Positions 1 to 6,666 of a DNA stretch of 11,579 nt are shown one piece after another. The stretch comes from Myxococcales bacterium UBA5297 (lineage in GTDB: Bacteria; Myxococcota; Myxococcia; Myxococcales; UBA5297), in contig DHSB01000156.1 of NCBI GenBank assembly GCA_002408385.1, forward strand, positions 16,103-27,681, given 5' to 3'. The notes under the pieces were generated by a model. It was given only the letters and a program-made list of their open reading frames with translations. It searched no databases and was not told the origin of the DNA. Numbering within the stretch: position 1 is the stretch's first letter; the number at the start of each line of letters is the position of its first letter. Position numbers and translations under genes: made by a program.

Positions 1-354
1 GATGGTCGAGCCCCAAGGGCCGCCCGCCGAGAACGCGTCTGCCCAGTAACCGCGCCGGTCGTCGATGCCACGCGACCGTGCCTCCGCCTCGTCGATCCGC
101 GCGTCGGAGAACAACGAGCACATCACCGCGACGCTGAGCCCTTCGTCGGTGTCGAGTCGTCCGCCGGTCAGTCCGAGCTCGTGAGAGACGCGCGGGTCCC
201 CGATGGCCTCAGGTGGAGGCGGTGGTGGCTCCGGAGGCGGAGGTGGCGGAGGCTCGGGTGGCGGCGGGTCCGAGCGGGTCATCCACACCGTCGGGATGGC
301 AGTCGCGATCCGGGCGCGTCCAGGCAGAGGGGCTGCGAGAGTCGTATTAGCCAT
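1..354 (-). CDS. 46: Mu gp46-like baseplate protein, 3' end missing
   Basis: The first 118 residues of a gp46-family protein are visible; the frame runs off the left edge. The family core begins near residue 50: DPRVSHELGLTGG, then DEGLSVAVMCSLFSDARIDE and GIDDRRGYWADAFSAGGPWG. These match the gp46 pattern (LxTAVxxSLFTDxRA ... DRRGWWGD ... GSxLW). By gene order gp46 takes the place of P2 gpW, a baseplate wedge component near the spike (inferred). The ~49 residues before the core are not typical: MANTTLAAPLPGRARIATAI, then VWMTRSDP and a polyproline/Glu tract. ATG at 354 is three bases after the upstream stop, with a GAGG only one base away. Stop-restart coupling is therefore likelier than independent initiation. 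A later start at GTG (288) or ATG (282) has no clear site. Confidence 0.8.
   Translation of the reverse strand, partial: MANTTLAAPLPGRARIATAIPTVWMTRSDPPPPEPPPPPPPEPPPPPPEAIGDPRVSHELGLTGGRLDTDEGLSVAVMCSLFSDARIDEAEARSRGIDDRRGYWADAFSAGGPWGSTI
211..267 (-). repeat. Polyproline tract in gp46
   Basis: Codons for residues 30-48 of the gp46 product are almost all CCN, as runs of 4, 7 and 6 prolines split by single glutamates (PPPPE, PPPPPPPE, PPPPPP). Read on the plus strand it looks like a Gly/Ser linker, which is an antisense artefact. Such runs stall ribosomes unless EF-P is present. Confidence 0.9.
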
Positions 355-357
355 GCC

Positions 358-1338
358 TCACCAGATCGGAGGGACAGCGCCCGGCAACCACGCGTCGCCG
401 AACAGCACGAACTGGGCAGGATCAGGCACAGCAGGCATCAGGGAACCATGCGGGAACTCGGACGGGCCCCAGTACCAGTCCGGCAGGTACCCGCGGGCGT
501 GCCGGTAGTTGGTCTTCGAACTCACCATCGGGATGGCATATCGTGGATAGGTGCCATCTGCCGGATTGTGGTCGATGTTTTTGAGCACGTAGGTCGAACT
601 GGCGCCGAGTGTGCCGCCGCACGCCACGAGCTGGACAGACTCCGCGAGGTCTGGCGTGCGCGATACCCAGGCGTACAACGTCGCTGCGATCTTCTCGAAG
701 CTCATGCCCCCACGACCGCTGGTCAACGCCTGGGCGGTGAGAGCCCAAGGGTACGCATCATCAGGCGGTGCACCGGCAAGCTTCATAACCGCGACCCACG
801 AACGAATGCGGTCCACGTTCGCCGACGAGATGCCGATCCAGAAACCCCCGTACTCGTCCATGCGGGCGTGAAGGCGCCAGGCCCGGTTGGTCGTATCGAA
901 GAAATTCGTGGTCCAACTCGATGAAACCACCTCGGTCTCATGCGTACCCCATGGCGCCCTTATGGTGCTTCCTCCGCTTGCGGTACCTGGACGGCCGAGC
1001 GAGAGCTTCAGATTTATCAGTCGGCCCTCGTCCAGCCCGGAGCAATCAATGGTCAGGTAGATGGCGCCGTTGAACAGCACGATCCACGAGTGCGCAGTCC
1101 CTTCCGCAGCACGCACGATCTTGGTGGCGTCCGTCCACAGGTCCTCCTCTGCGACCTGCACCCCGTCACAGCTCTCCACGACGGTCCACTGCACAGGCGC
1201 GGCCGGCATGAACATGCCCTTCAGCGCCTGGACCATCATCCACAAGATGTGCCGCGCAGTGTCGGTCGCGTCCGCCTGCATCGGCACGAAGCGCGAGTCG
1301 TCGATGTGCCAGGTGCGCTCCATTTCGATTGGTGCCAT
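358..1338 (-). CDS. Unrecognised Trp-rich protein inserted in the baseplate genes
   Basis: I cannot assign this 326-residue protein to a named family. It has 16 tryptophans (about 5%). Seemingly structured segments are TWHIDDSRFVPM near the start, HILWMMVQALKGM, the strands WTVVES and HSWIVLFNGAIYLTIDCSG, a central RAWRLHARMDEYGGFWIGIS and a C-terminal LPDWYWGPSEFPHGSLMPAV. It ends at Trp. No signal peptide or membrane segment is seen; the composition suggests a beta-rich virion protein. I recall similar N-termini among phage tail-region proteins, but without a name. ATG at 1338 has AAGGA nine bases upstream. It starts 24 bases after gp45 and stops three bases before gp46, so it is within the baseplate operon. 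G+C in lines I counted is 52-65%, lower than its neighbours. A structural or host-contact role is possible. Confidence 0.75.
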   Translation of the reverse strand: MAPIEMERTWHIDDSRFVPMQADATDTARHILWMMVQALKGMFMPAAPVQWTVVESCDGVQVAEEDLWTDATKIVRAAEGTAHSWIVLFNGAIYLTIDCSGLDEGRLINLKLSLGRPGTASGGSTIRAPWGTHETEVVSSSWTTNFFDTTNRAWRLHARMDEYGGFWIGISSANVDRIRSWVAVMKLAGAPPDDAYPWALTAQALTSGRGGMSFEKIAATLYAWVSRTPDLAESVQLVACGGTLGASSTYVLKNIDHNPADGTYPRYAIPMVSSKTNYRHARGYLPDWYWGPSEFPHGSLMPAVPDPAQFVLFGDAWLPGAVPPIW

Positions 1339-1362
1339 TGCTGCTGTTCCTTTCGTCCGGCG

Positions 1363-1950
1363 CTACTTGGCTCGGACCTCCTCGGCCGCCACATCGGACG
1401 GCGACCAGGAGAGAGCGAGCGCAGTGGTCGTCGGGCTCGCGGTCAAGGTGTTCAGGACCACCGCATGCGTGTGCGTGGTGAACGCCTCCTTGATTGCGTC
1501 GAGCTCGCCCTTGATCGAGTCGAGCTCGGCCTTCACCAGCGGCGCCAGCGCGACGTAGTCGCTCGGCTCGGTGCCCAGACCGACGTGGCCGTCGTCGGCG
1601 AGGAGCACGCGGATGCCGTGCGCCTGCATCCACAGCGCGACCTCGCCGGCCTTTAGGCCCGTCGGCCGGTCGGCCGTCGCGTCGACGGCCACCGCGACCA
1701 TGTGCTCGCGCACGCCTCCGATCGACATGCACACGGCCTCGGAGCCTTCGGGCGGCCTCGAGGTGAGCCCGTACTGCTGGATGCGGGCGACGCCTTCGCG
1801 CGCTTCGCCGGCGAGCAGCTCGAGGTCGAGCCGCTGACACGCCTTCGAGTCGTCGGCATCGGCCTTCAAGATGGCGCGCGAGACGATGAGCCGCAGCCGT
1901 CGCCGGATGGGGCTGAGCACGCGCGCCAGCATGTCGAGCGTCACGGCCAT
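1363..1950 (-). CDS. 45: Baseplate spike protein (Mu gp45 family)
   Basis: This 195-residue protein is the membrane-piercing tail spike. The N-terminal helix (MLARVLSPIRRRLRLIVSRA) and the QRLDLELLAGEAREGVARIQ segment, then YGLTSRPPEGSEAVCMSIGG, are characteristic of gp45/gpV proteins and form the OB-fold part, to about residue 110. The C-terminal half has PSDYVALAPLVKAELDSIKG and a helix ending in THTHAV; His160 and His162 form an HxH motif. In the P2/Mu-type spikes such an HxH binds iron at the needle tip, so an iron-bearing apex is inferred. The usual long beta-helical needle looks very short, and about 33 residues follow the motif. ATG at 1950 overlaps the gpP stop by ten bases; the frame is open upstream to 2208 but only as shadow. 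It ends with TAG. Confidence 0.87.
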   Translation of the reverse strand: MAVTLDMLARVLSPIRRRLRLIVSRAILKADADDSKACQRLDLELLAGEAREGVARIQQYGLTSRPPEGSEAVCMSIGGVREHMVAVAVDATADRPTGLKAGEVALWMQAHGIRVLLADDGHVGLGTEPSDYVALAPLVKAELDSIKGELDAIKEAFTTHTHAVVLNTLTASPTTTALALSWSPSDVAAEEVRAK

Positions 1951-2990
1951 GTCGACTCCGGCTTTGCCTTCGCTGCCACGGGCTCGGGCGCGAAGGCGCC
2001 GGCCGGGCACAGCTCGAGCTCGGTGAGGGTGCCGCCCTCGTCGAGCGACAGACGGACCGAGGCGATGAGCATCGACGTATTCAGGCCGAGCCAGTCGTGG
2101 ACGACTCGCACGTGCGCGTTCGGCCGCCACAGGGAGCCGCCCGAGCCCCAGCCGCGGACGGTGACGCTCAGGCGGCTGCCCCGGCCAGCGCGGGAGCTGA
2201 CCTCCCACAGCGCCCGCTCCTTGAGCTTGTCTTGCGATTCACCGCAGTCGCTGACCAGCACCAGAGGTCGATGACGGCGGATATTCGCGTCGCGCGCCGC
2301 GGCCGAGGCTTGCGCTGCTGGCTTGTTGAAGAGGCCGTCCTCCCCGTCCGACTGCGAGAGCAGGCGCACCTCGGAGAACCGTTCAGCGACACTCAACGAG
2401 AGCTGGGTCGAGAGCACGTTGACCCCGCGCTCGAGCGCAGCGGGAGCCGACCGGGCACCGACGGAGCTGAGCACGAGAGTGCCGGTGGACGAGGACTGGA
2501 GCATCACCCCGCGCTCTCGGGCCGCGCGCGAGATGCACTCGATGACCGTCTCCCCCGGTTCGACCGCGAACCGGACGAACGGCGCTCCGACCGGCGCTTG
2601 CACTGACACGGAAATCCCGAACGGAGCGCAGAGGTCCGATGCGATCGTGTCGAGGCTCGCGTCGAGCCACTCGCTCGTCTGCTGTGGCACCGAGCAGTCG
2701 ACCAGGTCGCAGGTCCGCGAGCGGCCCGAGACAGAGAGCGAGCGCGAGGTCGCAGACTCCTCGAGCTCCGAATCGTCGACGTAGCCGGTGATGACCGTCT
2801 GGCCGCCGATGCGCACGCTGCACTGGTCACCCGGGCTGATGCGCAGCGCACCATCGACCTCGAGCGCTCGGTCCGAATACGAGAGCGCGAAGGTCGGCGA
2901 GAGCGCCTCGAGCGAGTCGATGATCTCGACCGAGGTCCACCCGCTCAAGACCTTGCCCCAGACGTAGAGCGAGACCTGCTCGTCACGCAT
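1941..2990 (-). CDS. P: Baseplate hub protein (Mu gpP family)
   Basis: This 349-residue protein matches the Mu gpP tail protein (about 380 in Mu), the hub under the spike that corresponds to P2 gpD and T4 gp27. The N-terminal part has GWTSVEIIDSLEALSPTFAL at 17-36, a 'pGDxxxVxIxGxxVxTGYVD' segment at 52-72 (SPGDQCSVRIGGQTVITGYV) and GRSRTCDLVDCS at 89-100, the family signature. Later segments include a helix near 170 (ECISRAARERGVMLQSSSTG), SEVRLLSQSDGEDGL, and the C-terminal RPNAHVRVVHDWLGLNTSML. The hub forms a trimer that joins the tube and the gp45 spike. It overlaps gpN by 8 bases and gp45 by 10, so the three are likely translated together. The Ala/Pro-rich end looks unstructured. Confidence 0.92.
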   Translation of the reverse strand: MRDEQVSLYVWGKVLSGWTSVEIIDSLEALSPTFALSYSDRALEVDGALRISPGDQCSVRIGGQTVITGYVDDSELEESATSRSLSVSGRSRTCDLVDCSVPQQTSEWLDASLDTIASDLCAPFGISVSVQAPVGAPFVRFAVEPGETVIECISRAARERGVMLQSSSTGTLVLSSVGARSAPAALERGVNVLSTQLSLSVAERFSEVRLLSQSDGEDGLFNKPAAQASAAARDANIRRHRPLVLVSDCGESQDKLKERALWEVSSRAGRGSRLSVTVRGWGSGGSLWRPNAHVRVVHDWLGLNTSMLIASVRLSLDEGGTLTELELCPAGAFAPEPVAAKAKPESTWP

Positions 2991-4191
2991 CGGTGAGCAC
3001 CTCCAGCTCCGCGCCCCCGCGGACGAAGAGCGGGTGGGCGATGCCGTTGAGGGCCACGATCTGACTCGCGCGCAGCGCGTTCCCGTAGAGCCGCTGGGCG
3101 ATGACCACCGCGGGCAGAGTCGCCGACGGCGTGAACCGCGTGCGTCTGGGCAGGTCCGGCACGATGGAGCGCAGGTACTGCTCGAGCGCGATGCGCAGGT
3201 CGCAAACCGTGTCGTGCAGGCGCGGGGAGACCGACTCGTGTGAGAGGACGGCATCGGCGAGCGCGTCGAGCTGCGAGGCCACATCGAGAGCCGCGTCGGC
3301 ATCGCCGAAGTCGGCCTCGACGGTCGCTTCGGCGAGCGCGCCGTAGATGGCCGTTCGTCCGAAGAGGCTGACCGCGTGTTGCTCGCGCGCGGCCTCGACC
3401 TGCCGTGGCGTCGCCGCCGTCGGGCTCCAGGAGCTCGACTGTGCGGGCAATCCGGCCGTCGGGTCGGGCCAGGTATTCCCGAGCGCGCCGCCCGCGGACA
3501 AGAGCACGCGGACGCGGTGCTCTGGGGCGCGGCCCGGAGTCGATACCCCAGCGCGGGCAATCGCGCGGACCGCGTCGATGGTCGCGGCGGCGAAGGCGAG
3601 CGCATCCCCCATGGCCGCTGCGGCGGCAGCGAGGGCGAGCGCGGCCGAGACGGCAGCGCCGAGCTCGTCGAGCACGCGCAGGGTATCGATGAGCATCGGG
3701 CCCGACTCGAGCTGGGGTCCGGTGACAGAGTCGGCGAGGTCCTCGCTCGCGGCCTCGAGCACGGCACTGGAGGCGGCCTTGGCGCGCCCCGCGTGGTCGA
3801 TTTCCGTGACCACGCGCAGCTTGCTCGTCGCCTCGACGAAGGTCACCTGGGCGCGGAACAGACCGCCCTCGGACGCGGTCTCGGAGATCGAGTAGTCCTC
3901 GACCTGCGCGCGCAGCTCGCCGAGGTAGGGGTGGCTCAGGGTGCCCGGGCCCGGCTCGTCGAGCGCGGCGCGCATCTCGTCGCGCCAGTAGAAGTAGTCC
4001 CTGTTGCCGCCGAAGAAGCTGAGCTGGAAGCGCCGCGCCTTGCGGCCGAGGTCTTCGACCGCGGCCTCGTCGCGCACGGGGAACTCGTGGATGGCGAGAC
4101 GGCGGCCGCCGGTCAGGGTGTGCTGCTCGACCCAGAACGGCACGCAGCGCCACATGCCGGTGAGCATCCGGTCCATCCAGGGCAGCTTCAT
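2983..4191 (-). CDS. N: gpN-like baseplate protein (DNA_circ_N family)
   Basis: This 402-residue protein is recognised by its N-terminal DNA_circ_N domain, about residues 15-122. Motifs are the LTGGRRLAIHEFPVRDEAAV core, EDLGRKARRFQLSFFGGNRD, GPGTLSHPYLGELRAQVEDY and SEGGLFRAQVTFVEA. The rest is Ala-rich and helical, with a C-terminal stretch (YGNALRASQIVALNGIAHPL, FVRGGAELEVLTDA) also typical of Mu gpN homologues. It is shorter than Mu gpN (about 490). The 'DNA circularisation' label is historical; placement between tape measure and gpP makes a baseplate or tail-tip role more likely (inference). The frame is open upstream to 4416, but ATG at 4191 starts the conserved part and overlaps the tape measure stop. 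Its own stop overlaps gpP by eight bases. Confidence 0.9.
   Translation of the reverse strand: MKLPWMDRMLTGMWRCVPFWVEQHTLTGGRRLAIHEFPVRDEAAVEDLGRKARRFQLSFFGGNRDYFYWRDEMRAALDEPGPGTLSHPYLGELRAQVEDYSISETASEGGLFRAQVTFVEATSKLRVVTEIDHAGRAKAASSAVLEAASEDLADSVTGPQLESGPMLIDTLRVLDELGAAVSAALALAAAAAAMGDALAFAAATIDAVRAIARAGVSTPGRAPEHRVRVLLSAGGALGNTWPDPTAGLPAQSSSWSPTAATPRQVEAAREQHAVSLFGRTAIYGALAEATVEADFGDADAALDVASQLDALADAVLSHESVSPRLHDTVCDLRIALEQYLRSIVPDLPRRTRFTPSATLPAVVIAQRLYGNALRASQIVALNGIAHPLFVRGGAELEVLTDA
3000..3004 (-). promoter_or_regulatory. Ribosome binding site that fixes the gpP start
   Basis: GGAGG lies nine bases before the ATG at 2990. The same frame is open to 3767, but the residues upstream are Arg/Ser-rich shadow of gpN. 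Confidence 0.65.
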
Positions 4192-6431
4192 GGCGCCCCC
4201 ACGAGCAGCGTGCCGGCGCGCGGCGAGATCTCGATGCCGGGCTCGTTGGACTTGACGGTCACCCGCGGGGTCGTCCCCGACACGTCGACCGAGAGCTGGA
4301 TGCGTCCGGTTGCTCCCTCGGCGGCTCGCGAGCGCCCCGCGCCGGCGGCCGGGGCAGGCTCGGAGGGCAGCGGCACCTTGTCGCCGAAGAGGTTGGAGGG
4401 TTTCCAGAGCTTCCACCCGCCATCTTTGGCGTCAAGGTCGGCCGCATCCATGCCGGCCTGCAGGTTCTCCGCGGCGAGCTCGCGGATGGTGGCGAGGCGC
4501 CCGTCGACGTCCATGCCGAAGAACTCGAGCGCCGGCCTGAACGTCTCGATGATCTTCGTGGCGATGGTCTGCGAGACCCCGAGCATGCCCTGCAGGTAGC
4601 CCTTCCAGACCACGCTGTAGTGGTCCCAGTTCTTGACGACCACGGCGATGGCGTAGGCGAGCCCGAGAATGGCCGCGACGAGCAGGCCCGCGGGGCTGAG
4701 CGCCGCGGCGAGCGCGGTCTTGATGCCCCCGGCGGCGACCGAGAGCGCCTTACCTGCCCCCGTGGCGATCTTGGTGACGCCCGCAAGCCGGCCGAGGACG
4801 CCCACGACCTTGATGACCCCGCGCGCCGAGGCGACGGCCGCGAAGAGGCTCATCACCCCGCCGAGCATGCCGATCAGACCGCCGAAAGCGACGGTCGCGC
4901 CGGCGACCATCTTCGTCATGGTCGGGTGCTCGCGGATGAACTCGGAGGTCGCATCGATGGCGCTCTTGAGCGCTTCGGCCGCGCTCGTCGCCAGGGGCAG
5001 CAGCGCATCCCCGACGGACGACTTGAGGCCGTCGAACGAGGAGGCGACGCTGTCGGCGAGCTGCGAGTAGCCGAGCAACGTCGCGCGCTTTTTGTCGGAG
5101 GCGGACTCGAGCAGCTTCGGGTCGGCGAGCTCGGCCTCGCGTGCGCGGATGGCGTCCAGGTTCTGGAGCGCCATCTCGACGGCCTTCGCCCCTTCGCCAA
5201 ACGCGCGGTCGAGCGCTTCGGCTCGCCTACCGGCATCCAGGCCATCGAGTCGCTGGTCGAGGTCCGCCAGGATCTCGCCCAGCGCGCGCCTGCTGCCCTC
5301 CGCGTCGACGAGCTTGATGCCAGCGCCCTGCAGGAGCCGCTGCGTGTTCTGCCGCGCGAGCGCTTCGAAGACCTGCTGCATGCCGCCGCCGGCGCCGGCA
5401 CCCATGCCGCCTGCCGCGAGGCCCTCGAACATCGACGCCGCGGCGCCCAAGCCGAAGCCGGACAACTGGGCAGCTTCCGCGGACGCGCTGAGCGCGTCGA
5501 GCGCCTGCTTGGAGTTGGTGGCGCTGGTGATGATGTCGTCGAGCGCGCCGTACTGGCTGGTGTGGACCTTGAAGCCGCGGATGACGCGCGCGAAGCCGTC
5601 GCCGGCTTCCGCGGCGCCGAGGCCGGTCACCTCGGCGACTTTCAGCGCGTCGGCGAGCGCGAGGATCTGCTTGCGCGCGTCGAGCCCAACGCCGCCGAGC
5701 GCCGCGAGCGCCTCGGCAGCGCCTTGCGCTCCGTGCGCCGCCGACGACCCGACCTCGTAGGCCGCGGCTCGCAGCGCGGCGACCTCGCCGTCGGTAGCTC
5801 GAACAGCGGAGCCTGCGCTCCTAATCACCGCATCGAAGCCGCCGGCCGCATCGACCGCGGCCTTCACGCTGCCGAGGATGGCACGCGAGGTCTCCTTGAG
5901 CGGAGCGGCTGCCTGAGTGAGCTTGGCCGCCGAGTCGAAGTGCTTCTTGCCGGCCTTGTCGGCGAGGTCAAACGCCTTGCCGAGCGAGAGCGTGCCATGG
6001 CGCGCCTGGCGCGCGCCCGACGCGAGCTCGCGCAAGAACTCGCGGTGCTCCTGGGCTGCCTTGGCCGCTTCGCGCTGCGCGCGCGTCGTCTTCCGAGTCT
6101 CCTCGCCAAGGCGCTTGGTCGCCTTGGCAGCTCCGTCGGCCTCGTCTGCCGACTCTCGGGTCCACTCCGCCAACTGCTCAGCCGCTGCAGCGGCGTCCTC
6201 GACCGCCTCAGCGACTTCGGCCGTCGCCTCTGCCTGGGCGTCAGCAATCTCAGCAAAGGCCTGGGCGCCCTCCGCGACCTCGGCTGCAGCAGCAGCAGAG
6301 GCCTCGATGCCATCGGCCGCCGGCGCGAGCTGCTCAGCCGAGCCCCGGGCCTCGGCGACGGCCTCGCGCAAGGGCGCGGTGGCCTCATCGATGAGTCGCA
6401 GGGCGAAGCTGAGGTTCAGGTCGGCGGACAT
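4188..6431 (-). CDS. 42: Tail tape measure protein
   Basis: This 747-residue protein sets tail length and occupies the tube lumen. Residues ~15-145 are Ala/Glu-rich, heptad-like coiled coil. About 220-420 match the phage tail minor/tape measure core (LALADALKVAEVTGLGAAEA, GFARVIRGFKV, ALSASAEAAQLSGFGLGAAA, EALDRAFGEGAKAVEMALQN). Hydrophobic segments at ~508-550 (VAGATVAFGGLIGMLGGVMS) and ~580-600 (PAGLLVAAILGLAYAIAVVV) fit the membrane-active parts of tape measures. The last ~40 residues turn beta-like (RIQLSVDVSGTTPRVTVKSN). At the usual ~0.15 nm per residue the tail would be about 110 nm, an estimate only. It overlaps gpN as ATGA. Confidence 0.93.
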   Translation of the reverse strand: MSADLNLSFALRLIDEATAPLREAVAEARGSAEQLAPAADGIEASAAAAAEVAEGAQAFAEIADAQAEATAEVAEAVEDAAAAAEQLAEWTRESADEADGAAKATKRLGEETRKTTRAQREAAKAAQEHREFLRELASGARQARHGTLSLGKAFDLADKAGKKHFDSAAKLTQAAAPLKETSRAILGSVKAAVDAAGGFDAVIRSAGSAVRATDGEVAALRAAAYEVGSSAAHGAQGAAEALAALGGVGLDARKQILALADALKVAEVTGLGAAEAGDGFARVIRGFKVHTSQYGALDDIITSATNSKQALDALSASAEAAQLSGFGLGAAASMFEGLAAGGMGAGAGGGMQQVFEALARQNTQRLLQGAGIKLVDAEGSRRALGEILADLDQRLDGLDAGRRAEALDRAFGEGAKAVEMALQNLDAIRAREAELADPKLLESASDKKRATLLGYSQLADSVASSFDGLKSSVGDALLPLATSAAEALKSAIDATSEFIREHPTMTKMVAGATVAFGGLIGMLGGVMSLFAAVASARGVIKVVGVLGRLAGVTKIATGAGKALSVAAGGIKTALAAALSPAGLLVAAILGLAYAIAVVVKNWDHYSVVWKGYLQGMLGVSQTIATKIIETFRPALEFFGMDVDGRLATIRELAAENLQAGMDAADLDAKDGGWKLWKPSNLFGDKVPLPSEPAPAAGAGRSRAAEGATGRIQLSVDVSGTTPRVTVKSNEPGIEISPRAGTLLVGAP

Positions 6432-6436
6432 CGCAG

Positions 6437-6441
6437 CTCCC
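6437..6441 (-). promoter_or_regulatory. Ribosome binding site of the tape measure gene
   Basis: GGGAG with five bases before ATG at 6431 selects this start over the in-frame ATG at 6464. The extra residues from 6464 (MAPGAAGAGAA) would be encoded by the stem-loop region. Confidence 0.7.
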
Positions 6442-6461
6442 GCACCGGCAGCGCCCGGTGC
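6442..6461 (-). other. Second stem-loop abutting the tape measure ribosome binding site
   Basis: Seven perfect base pairs (GCACCGG / CCGGTGC) enclose a six-base loop. The 3' arm ends next to the GGGAG of the tape measure gene. Its position suggests an influence on tape measure translation, but this is inference. Confidence 0.45.
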
Positions 6462-6468
6462 CACGAAG

Positions 6469-6495
6469 ACGCCGCGGGGCGAACACCCGCGGCGT
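6469..6495 (-). other. Strong stem-loop directly after the chaperone
   Basis: Ten perfect base pairs (ACGCCGCGGG / CCCGCGGCGT) enclose a seven-base loop. The stem begins three bases after the TGA of the GpE-like frame. No T run follows on the transcribed strand (CTTCGTGG comes next), so a classic terminator is unlikely. A control or stability element between chaperone and tape measure is inferred. Confidence 0.55.
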
Positions 6496-6498
6496 GAT

Positions 6499-6666
6499 TC
6501 AGTCCCTTCCGGCCAGCTCCTTCTGACGCTCGGCTCTGATGCGGTTCGCCTGCTCGCACCACCAGACCAGCTCCTGGATGGTCAGACCGCCGACCTCGCG
6601 GGGAGACCAGCGGTAGAACCACGCGAGGTCAGCGAGCAGCTCGCGCCAGTTGGCGGGCACGCCGCC
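6499..6666 (-). CDS. GpE-like frameshift extension of the tail chaperone (gp41 fusion)
   Basis: This 55-codon stretch in the +1 frame relative to gp41 encodes GGVPANWRELLADLAWFYRW, then SPREVGGLTIQELVWWCEQA and a basic end. It has the look of the P2 GpE family (a short helical domain with DLAxxFxWxxxELxxLxxxELxxWxxxA). A shift at TTT-C would give a fusion of 107 gp41 residues plus these 55, 162 in all. Making a short and an extended chaperone at a fixed ratio by frameshift is conserved in long-tailed phages. Independent starts are possible: ATG at 6717 has a nearby GAGGG, but its first ~15 residues are a Ser/Arg-rich shadow of gp41. GTG at 6660 has GGAGG 13 bases upstream, rather far. Fusion is preferred. 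Confidence 0.75.
   Translation of the reverse strand, partial: GGVPANWRELLADLAWFYRWSPREVGGLTIQELVWWCEQANRIRAERQKELAGRD

Noticed and set aside
203..508. Plus-strand open frame with a (Gly)nSer linker-like sequence
   Set aside because: It is the antisense reading of the gp46 polyproline tract; no ribosome binding site or family, and the minus strand holds a recognised gene.
2991..3767. Upstream extension of the gpP frame
   Set aside because: The extension is Arg/Ser/Pro-rich shadow of gpN; GGAGG before the ATG at 2990 and the family's N-terminus both place the start there.
3376..4599. Long plus-strand open frame opposite gpN and the end of the tape measure gene
   Set aside because: Shadow of gpN; low-complexity Arg/Ala/Gly-rich product with no recognisable motif.
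4620..6497. Very long (625-codon) plus-strand open frame opposite the tape measure gene
   Set aside because: High G+C leaves few stops on the opposite strand. The product is Arg/Gly/Glu-rich without domains, and the minus-strand frame has clear tape measure features.
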